From the IMG/VR virus record IMGVR_UViG_3300030406_002873, positions 1 through 23,220 of that record: a stretch of 23,220 nt of DNA. One strand, written 5' to 3'. Numbering within the stretch: the stretch's first letter is position 1; the number at the start of each line of letters is the position of its first letter. Made by a program: the position numbers and the translations under genes. Shown here in pieces: positions 15,141 to 22,026 of this stretch. This DNA is from a virus. The notes under the pieces are model-generated. The model was not told the DNA's origin, searched no databases, and saw only the letters and a list, made by a program, of their open reading frames with translations.

Positions 15141-15160
15141 AGTAGGGAATCCTCCCTGCT
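15141..15160 (+). promoter_or_regulatory. Eight-pair hairpin in the 51-base gap
   Basis: AGTAGGGA and TCCCTGCT form an 8-pair stem (one T-G wobble) around the loop ATCC. It lies between the stop at 15127 and the ATG at 15179, in one of the few gaps of the window. There is no T-tract after it, so it does not look like a bacterial intrinsic terminator. RNA processing, stability control or translational control of the next gene (site GAAGGTGAT) is possible. Confidence 0.55.
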
Positions 15161-15178
15161 CGTATTGAAGGTGATACT

Positions 15179-15481
15179 ATGCCAAATCAAGTATGTCGTT
15201 CAAGTGGTGTTTTAGGCTCAAGTGCAATTGTTAATAGAGAACAATCTCTATTGATTAGCATTCATGCGAATTTAATTATTGCGGGTAATGCTTTAGTTAC
15301 AGTTAAAGTATTTGATGGAACAAGTGCAAGTGGAACAGAAGTAGCAAGGATTACTCATTCTGTAACAGGACATTATAACATTGAATACGATATGCATGGA
15401 GTATTGTGTAGAAACGGCATTTTTATAGAAATTACTGAAGCAGGTTCTTCAACGGCAGAAGTTTCTGTCGAATTCGCTTGA
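15179..15481 (+). CDS. Small beta-rich virion-type protein
   Basis: 100 residues from ATG 15179, after GAAGGTGAT. The protein is beta-rich, Ser/Val/Ile/Thr-rich and nearly neutral, with two Cys (C5 and C76, the latter in GVLCRNG). Segments such as SLLISIHANLIIAGNALVTV, then TVKVFDGTSASGTEVAR, then EITEAGSSTAEVSVEFA fit a jelly-roll or Ig-like strand pattern, without a Cys pair that would clearly form a metal site. No signal peptide is seen. It is the last of four small structural-type genes after the capsid gene. Function is not known; decoration or fibre-tip role is a guess. Confidence 0.8.
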   Translation: MPNQVCRSSGVLGSSAIVNREQSLLISIHANLIIAGNALVTVKVFDGTSASGTEVARITHSVTGHYNIEYDMHGVLCRNGIFIEITEAGSSTAEVSVEFA

Positions 15482-15490
15482 GGTGATACA

Positions 15491-15889
15491 ATGCCAGCAT
15501 TAAATACAGATACTCGCTTAGTTATGACTATTCTCTTTGTTGGAACAGTAAGCGGAGCAAATGTTTTCTTTTATGCAACTTATGGAACTACTTTCCCATA
15601 CACTCCTTTAGCACATTCTGTTCTCTTTGGTTTAATTACTGTTGGAACAATCATGGTTATGAAAGCCCTCTTTGATATTTCACTTAACGATAAGATTGAA
15701 TTATGGTTATTAGACCGTAAGATTAGTGCTTATTGGGCTAGAATGGCAAGAGATGAAGAACAAAGAAAGAAACTTCAAGATACTGCTAAATCATACAATC
15801 TTTCTCCCTATACGGGATTAGCACCTATGGCACAGTCTTATGAATCAGAAAATACAGTTTCTTCTGATTTTTTGACTACGCTACAATAG
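15491..15889 (+). CDS. Membrane protein with two predicted transmembrane helices
   Basis: 132 residues from ATG 15491, after TTGAGGTGAT. Hydrophobic helices are predicted at about residues 9-31 (LVMTILFVGTVSGANVFFYA) and 41-62 (AHSVLFGLITVGTIMVMKAL). After these comes a 70-residue charged tail with LLDRKISAYWARMARDEEQR, probably on the inner side of the membrane. Two-helix proteins of this size are often holins, but here it lies in a cassette with another membrane protein and a small GTPase, with no lysis enzyme nearby. Its role could instead be in membrane association of that GTPase. Both are inference. Confidence 0.8.
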   Translation: MPALNTDTRLVMTILFVGTVSGANVFFYATYGTTFPYTPLAHSVLFGLITVGTIMVMKALFDISLNDKIELWLLDRKISAYWARMARDEEQRKKLQDTAKSYNLSPYTGLAPMAQSYESENTVSSDFLTTLQ

Positions 15890-15897
15890 GTGAGTAA

Positions 15898-16116
15898 ATG
15901 GTTGTATCAGACTGGTTAGGCTTTTCTGATTCAGATTATGCCTACAATGCACAAAGAGCGCATTCAGCAGACATTCTCTTTTTGAAAATGAGAATGTGGT
16001 TTTGGGCTACTTGCGCTACGCTTTCAGCATTTTTAATTGGAAACATCATGGGTGTTTTCGATATTAATGTGATGGGTTGGTTATTTGATAACCTTCTCGG
16101 TGGGTGGGGTCATTAA
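15898..16116 (+). CDS. Small membrane protein
   Basis: 72 residues from ATG 15898, after TAGGTGAGT. The N-terminal 30 residues are polar (SDWLGFSDSDYAYNAQRAHS). A hydrophobic segment follows at about 33-54 (MWFWATCATLSAFLIGNIMG), and the C-terminus is hydrophobic and Gly/Trp-rich (VMGWLFDNLLGGWGH), perhaps a second membrane-associated helix. The gene is between a two-helix membrane protein and the GTPase gene, whose ATG overlaps its TAA by one base, so the three are probably translated as a unit. The family is not recognised. Confidence 0.78.
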   Translation: MVVSDWLGFSDSDYAYNAQRAHSADILFLKMRMWFWATCATLSAFLIGNIMGVFDINVMGWLFDNLLGGWGH

Positions 16117-16778
16117 TGTCATTAATGACAGGCTTTGCTATTTTAGTCGGAGAAGCAATATTAGGTTTTTACAAAAAAGTTCATGCAATTAATTTTGGAG
16201 TATATGGTGCAACAATGGTTGGTAAAACTACATTACATCATCAATTAAGAACAAGAGGTGAAGTTCCAACAATACAAAAAAGAACTGTTGGTCGTCATCG
16301 AGCAACACGAAAATCTATTAAATTAGATGGACAAATGAATACTCTTAGAACATCAGATATAGGCGGAGAAGCAATATACTGGAAAGAATGGGCTAAAGAT
16401 ATGCGTATTAGAAAAGTCAAATATGTTATCTTTATGATTGACCATAGGCATTTAGATAAAGGCGGTAATTTAGACCATCAAGTAGCGTGGAAATTCTTAG
16501 TTGATACAATTACAAGTGATAGATGGCCTAATGGTAAAAAGAAAAAAGAAGCAGATTATCCAATGGCAGTTTCTATTTGGGCAAACAAATATGATATTTG
16601 GGGAGATAAATACAAGAGCGATGCACCGATTGACAAACATCCAATTTTTGAACCCTTTAAATACGGTATGCAAAAACTAAATGATGTGGGAATACCGACG
16701 CACAAATATATTGTATCAGCGAAATCAGAACCCGAAGCAGTTTATCAAGGAATATTTACAATGATTAAGGACTATTGA
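16116..16778 (+). CDS. Ras/Arf-like small GTPase with N-terminal membrane helix
   Basis: 220 residues from ATG 16116, five bases after GGGTGGGGT; the stop of the upstream gene overlaps it as TAATG. Small-GTPase signatures are all in order: G1/P-loop G31-ATMV-G36-K37-T38, G2 candidate T57 or T64 in RTVGRHRATRK, G3 D81-I-G-G84, G4 N157-K158-x-D160 and G5 S201-A-K203. The DxGG form resembles Arf/SRPRB-type GTPases. Residues about 3-18 (LMTGFAILVGEAILGF) are a hydrophobic helix likely to anchor it in a membrane. It binds and probably hydrolyses GTP; the partner is unknown. I know of no standard role for such a protein in tailed viruses. No regulator gene is visible. Confidence 0.87.
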   Translation: MSLMTGFAILVGEAILGFYKKVHAINFGVYGATMVGKTTLHHQLRTRGEVPTIQKRTVGRHRATRKSIKLDGQMNTLRTSDIGGEAIYWKEWAKDMRIRKVKYVIFMIDHRHLDKGGNLDHQVAWKFLVDTITSDRWPNGKKKKEADYPMAVSIWANKYDIWGDKYKSDAPIDKHPIFEPFKYGMQKLNDVGIPTHKYIVSAKSEPEAVYQGIFTMIKDY

Positions 16779-16783
16779 TTATT

Positions 16784-17341
16784 ATGTGGTATGAAATCCT
16801 TAAAAAACTTAGGAGATTTACATTATCAGAATCTAGTAAAATATATAATATACCAGAATTAGCAGGTTACAGACCTCCAATTAGTAATAAACCTGCGGGA
16901 GTTTGGTATTCTTTTACATTAGGAAGAGGGGGATGGCTACATAGAACTCTATATGAGTATGGTTGGATTAAAAAATATAAATACATTTTAGAATTAGATA
17001 TTTCAAATCTTAAGATTTTAAAAATAAATAACGAAAAACAATTAGAAGAGTTTGACAAAAAATACGGAGTAGATTCTAAAGAGTTCGGAAGAGCAATAAG
17101 ATGGGATAAGAGTCCATTTAGACCAGAATTACCTGCCGTTAAAGAAGATTATGATGGGATAGAAATTAGAAATATTGATTTCAATTGGCACAAATTAGAT
17201 TGGGTAGATGGTTGGGATTTAGATTCTGGATGTATTTGGAAAACAAATGGTATAAAAGTCATTAAAGTAAAAGAAGTAGAAAAACGTCATTCAGATGAGC
17301 AAGATAAATTTCGTAGAGAAACTAGGGAAATGTTTGAATAA
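16784..17341 (+). CDS. Tagged protein, possible ADP-ribosyltransferase-like fold
   Basis: 185 residues from ATG 16784 (TTG 16775 is the earlier alternative and overlaps the previous stop). It starts with MWYEILKK, the same form of tag as the gene at 1937. The body has KPAGVWYSFTLGRGGW (about residues 35-50), YKYILELDISNLKILKI, YDGIEIRNIDFNW and DGWDLDSGCIWKTNG. This order, KPxGxWYS near the start, YDGIEI in the middle and a WDxxSGCIW end, recurs in phage and giant-virus proteins I recall, and may be an ADP-ribosyltransferase-like fold. I cannot confirm catalytic residues. T4 packages such an enzyme (Alt) by an N-terminal peptide, a suggestive parallel. Confidence 0.82.
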   Translation: MWYEILKKLRRFTLSESSKIYNIPELAGYRPPISNKPAGVWYSFTLGRGGWLHRTLYEYGWIKKYKYILELDISNLKILKINNEKQLEEFDKKYGVDSKEFGRAIRWDKSPFRPELPAVKEDYDGIEIRNIDFNWHKLDWVDGWDLDSGCIWKTNGIKVIKVKEVEKRHSDEQDKFRRETREMFE

Positions 17342-17355
17342 AGAGGCGAGTAATT

Positions 17356-18018
17356 ATGTATCAGAACAACATTATACAGCAAGTAGGAACAAATGGCGCA
17401 CCTGTCGGAAATACTGTTAATCAGAATTTACCGAATAGATTCTTGCCTAAATTACAACAAGCAAGAGCAAGTGGGCCAATAGAAGAATATAAGTTTGATA
17501 ACTTCAAACCAAAAAAGAGACTAAAAGAATTAAGAAAGGTATTACTACCAGAAAAGAAGAAGTTTATTTTTGTAAAATTCGGATATAAATTTAATCTCAA
17601 AGAAAGATGTGTAGTTTGTGGTATGCATCATATTTGGGAAGCAGGGGATTATCTACGACCTCCTATTCCATTAGATAGAGTAGAACGTGGAAGGCCATTA
17701 AGAGGAACTTATTGCCCTAAACACGCTGCTCATCATAAACAATTTGAAATGCTACAACAAGAGATTATTGCAGATGAGCATGGATTAGATTTCAAAAGAT
17801 TTATTCCTACTCCAAAAATGCCTAAAATGATGAAAACAGGGCCAATTTATAATCTGACTAATGAAGATATTGTTGCCCTCTCATCAGTCGGATATGTTAT
17901 AAAGCCTCCAACCGTATCACAGGATGAGTCGAAGGAGAGCGAAGTATTGCGCTTAACATCGGAGTTAAAAACGATTAGCCAAAGACTTGATGTATTACTA
18001 AAAATTAAGGAGGAATAA
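17356..18018 (+). CDS. Zinc-finger protein with C-terminal coiled coil
   Basis: 220 residues from ATG 17356, after GAGGCGAGT. Residues 1-60 are Asn/Gln/Lys-rich and extended. A zinc site is suggested by C85-x2-C88 with H91/H92 and by C120-x2-H123-x2-H126 (ERCVVCGMHH and YCPKHAAHH). The last 35 residues (SEVLRLTSELKTISQRLDVL) form a coiled coil that could mediate oligomerisation. It has no membrane segment. It sits between a tagged protein and a helical protein, in the neck-proximal half of the module. A structural or assembly role is inferred. Confidence 0.84.
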   Translation: MYQNNIIQQVGTNGAPVGNTVNQNLPNRFLPKLQQARASGPIEEYKFDNFKPKKRLKELRKVLLPEKKKFIFVKFGYKFNLKERCVVCGMHHIWEAGDYLRPPIPLDRVERGRPLRGTYCPKHAAHHKQFEMLQQEIIADEHGLDFKRFIPTPKMPKMMKTGPIYNLTNEDIVALSSVGYVIKPPTVSQDESKESEVLRLTSELKTISQRLDVLLKIKEE

Positions 18019-18020
18019 AC

Positions 18021-18677
18021 ATGGGAATGTTCGGAACAAGTAATGGAACTGTATTAAATGCAGTTCAGCAACAATCAGATGCGAATTTTAAAACAGTCAA
18101 TAACTTACTATCACTACAAGAAAATCACGTTGAAGAGTTCTTTCAGTATCACGGAGAACTTTTCTTAGCATCACTTGAAAAGTTAATGGAAGATGTTATT
18201 GAAAGAGTAATGAGTCAAATGCTAGGAAAGTTAGCATTTGTTCAAGACTCTACAACAAATAGAATGAAAATTGATTCAGATGCTATGCGAGAGTTTGAAC
18301 GCATCACACAAGAAAATATTGATTTAGATTTAAAGAACCTTTTAGATACTGCAATTAATACAGAAATTATCAATCAGCGAAAACTTGCAAAACAGCAATA
18401 CCTAGAATCTCAAGGGTTCTCGGCTGGTGCAGGACAAATTTCAGCAGGGGCAGCATTAGCGAATGTAACAGGAAATACGCAGCAATTTAATCAAATGAAT
18501 CATGCTATGAACAATGGTTCAGGTTATCCTGTTCCTCCAAATGGAACAGATGGTTATGGTCGCCCATATTGGATTGACCCACAAACAGGACAAATGAGTT
18601 ATGAACCACCTTCAAGTGGTTTAGGATTAGGTGGAGCAATTCAAAAAACTGCGGCATGGGCTAAGTGGTTAATGTGA
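18021..18677 (+). CDS. Helical protein with Gly/Pro-rich tail, hypothetical
   Basis: 218 residues from ATG 18021, after GGAGGAAT. The N-terminal 130 residues are helical with a coiled-coil trend (NNLLSLQENHVEEFFQYHGE, ELFLASLEKLMEDVIERVMS). The C-terminal 90 are Gly/Ala/Asn/Gln/Pro-rich (AGAGQISAGAALANVTGNTQ, then GYGRPYWIDPQTGQM), probably disordered or surface-exposed, ending in a short hydrophobic helix (IQKTAAWAKWLM). It has no Cys. I do not recognise the family. A structural role is likely given the neighbours. Confidence 0.83.
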   Translation: MGMFGTSNGTVLNAVQQQSDANFKTVNNLLSLQENHVEEFFQYHGELFLASLEKLMEDVIERVMSQMLGKLAFVQDSTTNRMKIDSDAMREFERITQENIDLDLKNLLDTAINTEIINQRKLAKQQYLESQGFSAGAGQISAGAALANVTGNTQQFNQMNHAMNNGSGYPVPPNGTDGYGRPYWIDPQTGQMSYEPPSSGLGLGGAIQKTAAWAKWLM

Positions 18678-20506
18678 GCGATAAAGACCAATCCTACTCT
18701 ATTATCTTAGATGATGGAAGTAGGCAAAAAATTGATAGAAAGTTTCTATTAGATAACTTTTTTAATTTTTTGTTTTATCGTGAACAGAAGGCAGAAGCAA
18801 CAAAAAATAAAATTGAAGAGGGTTCTAAAGATAAATATTTTAGAAACCGAGAACTTAAAGAATTTTTAACAAGGGCTAAAAATACTGGTCGTTTTACTAG
18901 AGAAGAAAAGAAAAAATATCGCAATTTCTTAAAAGATACTCTTGAAGAATTACTTAAAGATAAAACATTAAGTAAAAGAAGAATCAAGAATAGCGGTATT
19001 CCTGCGGATATTAAAGAATTTATTCAAGATGAACCTTTAGAGAAATTATTAGATGATAATTTTATTTTTAAGATTACTCCTATTCAAAGAAAATTAACTT
19101 CAGAAGGAGAAGTTCCTAGAGGCTCAATGCCTAAAGCGGAACGAGAAAGATTACAGTTATTGGCTGATGGTCTTGGAGATGATTTAGAAAAGTATGTTTT
19201 GGAAGGATTAAAGTTTGCTCCTAACAAAATTACTTTTGATGGTTCTCTTATTTCTGGTAATTTAAATAAAAAAGAAAGACTGGATAAAGTAGTTGGGGTT
19301 TTTAATCAAGATGACCCTAAAAAGGATAAAAGAACTGGTAAGTTCTTTAACTTTTTTACAGGAAACATAGCGTCGGGTCAAGTAGAAAGTAAAACAATAC
19401 AATCTGATGTTTCTGATGAAGATGAAATTGATGAAAACGAAGCCTTAACGGAAATTAATGTAATTCTTAAAAAACAAATGCAGGGTCTTAAATTATTATC
19501 ACCATCGCAGATAGATTTAGAAAACCCAGTAAGTAGAGAAAATAATATATATTCAAAATATTTAGATGCTTTAGAAGAAGATAATTTTACTATTATGATT
19601 GAAGATGAATTTCTAATGCCACTACATACTAGATTAATAGTAAGGAAGAAAGAGGAATTTAAAGAGGAATTAAAAACTTTACAAAGAATGTCGGATGATG
19701 ATATTACTTCGGAACAAAGAGATAGAATGAGAACATTAGAAAATTTAGTTGATAAATCTCAAAAATATGAAGAATGGAAAGATGAATATTCTGTGGAAAT
19801 TGAAGTATTTATAAAAAATGTTAGGGAATATTTTGGAAGTATGATTAACAGACTATTTAACATGAGCAAACTTGAACAAGAAATGGATGAAGCATCTGGG
19901 CCATTACAAGCAACAAATCCTGATGGAACTCCAATTCCCTATGAAGAAATTCCCGAAGAAGATAAAGAAAAATATCATTTGGCTAAACATAAGTTTCTTG
20001 GAATAAGACAATTTCTTAGTAAAATAAAACTGCCTAGCAGGTCAAGTGCTATAATTAAAGAAAAAATTGCAGAATTTATTGAAACCTTTGATGACATTCA
20101 AGAAAGAATAACAACATTATATAAAGATGGGCATACTGGTATTGATGGAAACGATACTACTTTAGGTAGAATATTTGAAAGGGTTAAAGGCAGAACAAAT
20201 GTTTCCGATGATGATAAGGAATATATTGCTAAGGAAATTATCAATTGGAACAAACAAAAATTAGGCGATATTCTTAATGACTTAGATAAAGTTGTTCAAA
20301 TAACTTTTGACCTTAACAAGAAAAAAGTTAGTGCCGCAGTTGTTAAAAGATACAATGTTACAATGGGTCAAAGATTAGCAACAAGTTCAAGAACTAATTT
20401 TGCTACAAGTGAAACAACAATTCCATTACCATTATTGACAAAATTCAATTCTATGATTAATTTATTCCGAGCAAACTTAAGAAGAGCAAAAAGAACATTG
20501 AGGTGA
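18674..20506 (+). CDS. Large charged helical protein of unknown function
   Basis: 610 residues if translated from GTG 18674, which overlaps the preceding TGA as GTGA. GTG 18665 is an alternative that adds three residues; neither has a strong ribosome-binding site (AGTGGTT upstream). The protein is Lys/Glu/Asp-rich with long helical stretches, a possible coiled coil around residues 330-420, and a basic C-terminus (MINLFRANLRRAKRTLR). It resembles in composition the 794-residue protein at 5060, though I see no shared motif and no tag. It is too early to be the tape measure, as the tail-tube gene begins at 22545. An internal or neck-associated virion protein is possible. Confidence 0.83.
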   Translation: MSDKDQSYSIILDDGSRQKIDRKFLLDNFFNFLFYREQKAEATKNKIEEGSKDKYFRNRELKEFLTRAKNTGRFTREEKKKYRNFLKDTLEELLKDKTLSKRRIKNSGIPADIKEFIQDEPLEKLLDDNFIFKITPIQRKLTSEGEVPRGSMPKAERERLQLLADGLGDDLEKYVLEGLKFAPNKITFDGSLISGNLNKKERLDKVVGVFNQDDPKKDKRTGKFFNFFTGNIASGQVESKTIQSDVSDEDEIDENEALTEINVILKKQMQGLKLLSPSQIDLENPVSRENNIYSKYLDALEEDNFTIMIEDEFLMPLHTRLIVRKKEEFKEELKTLQRMSDDDITSEQRDRMRTLENLVDKSQKYEEWKDEYSVEIEVFIKNVREYFGSMINRLFNMSKLEQEMDEASGPLQATNPDGTPIPYEEIPEEDKEKYHLAKHKFLGIRQFLSKIKLPSRSSAIIKEKIAEFIETFDDIQERITTLYKDGHTGIDGNDTTLGRIFERVKGRTNVSDDDKEYIAKEIINWNKQKLGDILNDLDKVVQITFDLNKKKVSAAVVKRYNVTMGQRLATSSRTNFATSETTIPLPLLTKFNSMINLFRANLRRAKRTLR

Positions 20507-20510
20507 TATT

Positions 20511-21815
20511 ATGGGAACAGTTCGCTCGCCAAGCGATTATACATCAATTAACGTAGACTATTCAACAGGTAATGGTTTTTACACAGATAAAGGAGCAGTT
20601 GCCGATTTACTTCAAGTTTCAGCATTTTCTTCCACCACAAACCCCTCCCAATCACAGGTGGGTTCAATCATAAAGTATGTGGAGGGCATGATTGATGACA
20701 AGGCTAAGAGGTCGTATCGCCCGATTATTACTCAACATGAGTATCATAACTTTGAATTCATCAGACATCCTGCTAGAGCATATTATGGGGGATATGTCGG
20801 ATATATTCAACTTTCGATGATGAAGGTTAGAAAGATTGTTTCACTTCAAGTGTGGCAAGGAAGCAGTTATATTGAATTAGCATCTGCTCAAGCGAAGATT
20901 GAATTACTTGATAATTATAGAGATATTTATTCAGTTACCTTACAATTACCAAATAGCGGAACAGAATTTGAAATGCTTTCAGAAGATACTGGTTCATTAC
21001 AAAACTCAGAATTCAACGTATCTTTTGGAGAAAAGACAACTGCTAATGAATTAGTTGCTTTAATCAATGAACAGTTTCCATCACCAACTGCACAATTTAC
21101 AGGAGCAACAGAAGCAAAAGAATTGCAAGTTAGTAGTAGAAATATTTCTGATTTCTTTTATGCACAGAAGAATACAGAAAATTCAAAGGAAGTATTTATT
21201 TCTTCACTATTGGCTGGAGAAGATGGTTCTGATTGCACAATTAAAGTTAAAACTCAACAAACTTGCTCAACATCAGGAGCAACAACGAATTTAACTGTTG
21301 CAGATTCTAGCAAATTAGTTGTAGGAATGGCAGTTGCAGGAACAAATATTAATTCTTCATCTACTATTAGTTCTATTACTAATTCAACAACCGTTGTTCT
21401 AAGTCATGCTACAACTGGTTCTGTAAGTGGAACTGTTACATTTACTGCAACAAATACTGCAATACCAACCGTTTGTAATATTACAAGATTTACAGATAAA
21501 CAAGACTTAAAAAGACTAGGTTCTTTTTGGAATATTGGAGAAGAAGGTAAAATTTTCTTCTTACAAGATTATCCTTATCATACTCAAAACTCAATTATTG
21601 TTTCTTATATTGCAGGAGATAATCGAGTTCCATCTGCAATTCACGAAGCAGCCACAAAACTTGTTGCGGCAGAAATTTTAAGACATGATGACCAAACTAT
21701 TCTTATTGCTGAAACAGGAGGAAATATATCACTTAAAGAAAAGTATGATATATTAAAGAAAGAGGCGATGGATATTTTATCTGGTAAATCAGACATTGTA
21801 TATTTCTTAGGTTGA
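20511..21815 (+). CDS. Head-tail adaptor with inserted Ig-like domain
   Basis: 434 residues from ATG 20511, after GAGGTGATATT. The N-terminal 75 residues (DKGAVADLLQVSAFSSTTNP, then VGSIIKYVEGMIDDKAKRSY) and the C-terminal helices (AIHEAATKLVAAEILRHD) resemble the helical connector proteins that bind below the portal (gp6/gp15-type adaptors). Between them are beta-rich segments. Residues about 252-314 (VGMAVAGTNINSSS, STISSITNSTTVVLS) are a Ser/Thr-rich Ig-like insertion of a type common in phage structural proteins. Its placement after the capsid cluster and before the neck and tail genes fits. The family assignment is by position and pattern. Confidence 0.78.
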   Translation: MGTVRSPSDYTSINVDYSTGNGFYTDKGAVADLLQVSAFSSTTNPSQSQVGSIIKYVEGMIDDKAKRSYRPIITQHEYHNFEFIRHPARAYYGGYVGYIQLSMMKVRKIVSLQVWQGSSYIELASAQAKIELLDNYRDIYSVTLQLPNSGTEFEMLSEDTGSLQNSEFNVSFGEKTTANELVALINEQFPSPTAQFTGATEAKELQVSSRNISDFFYAQKNTENSKEVFISSLLAGEDGSDCTIKVKTQQTCSTSGATTNLTVADSSKLVVGMAVAGTNINSSSTISSITNSTTVVLSHATTGSVSGTVTFTATNTAIPTVCNITRFTDKQDLKRLGSFWNIGEEGKIFFLQDYPYHTQNSIIVSYIAGDNRVPSAIHEAATKLVAAEILRHDDQTILIAETGGNISLKEKYDILKKEAMDILSGKSDIVYFLG

Positions 21816-21819
21816 TATT

Positions 21820-22026
21820 ATGTTTGAAGATATTGAAATAACCACAAGGAAATTTCAAGAGTTTTTAAAAATAGAACAAGAAAGACAATTGGCTATGCAA
21901 GAGTTATCTCAAATTCTAGGCTATGATGTTACATTCAGTAAAGAAGAAATGATTAGAAACGCAAAAGAATCATTTGCAAAATATGTATCAAAGGAGGTAT
22001 CGTTATTGATGAAGTCAGCCTTCTAA
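21820..22026 (+). CDS. Small helical protein, hypothetical
   Basis: 68 residues from ATG 21820, after GGTTGATATT. It is a charged helical protein (ITTRKFQEFLKIEQERQLAM, then QELSQILGYD) with no Cys or membrane segment. Its 3' end contains the strong site AAGGAGGT that serves the next gene, and it overlaps that gene by 22 bases. It may be a small neck component, but there is nothing specific in the sequence. The overlap and site indicate coupling with the downstream gene. Confidence 0.75.
   Translation: MFEDIEITTRKFQEFLKIEQERQLAMQELSQILGYDVTFSKEEMIRNAKESFAKYVSKEVSLLMKSAF
21991..21998 (+). promoter_or_regulatory. Ribosome-binding site for an ATT-started gene
   Basis: AAGGAGGT, close to the optimal anti-16S pairing, lies six bases before ATT 22005. 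No ATG, GTG or TTG follows in the frame of the neck protein until ATG 22152, 49 codons further, which has no such site. This points to initiation at ATT. Confidence 0.6.

Noticed and set aside
15491-15889. Calling the two-helix membrane protein a holin
   Set aside because: Size and topology fit, but there is no lysis enzyme or typical holin motif in the window, and the GTPase neighbour suggests another role.
18758-18776. T-rich tract (two runs of six T) near the start of the 610-residue gene, as an archaeal-type terminator
   Set aside because: It is inside a coding region where Phe/Leu codons explain it, with no nearby stem and downstream genes clearly in the same operon.
21957-22026. Programmed frameshift joining the 68-residue protein (21820) to the neck protein
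   Set aside because: The overlap is compatible in frame, but I see no slippery heptamer; the AAGGAGGT site and spacing fit independent initiation at ATT better. Not fully excluded.
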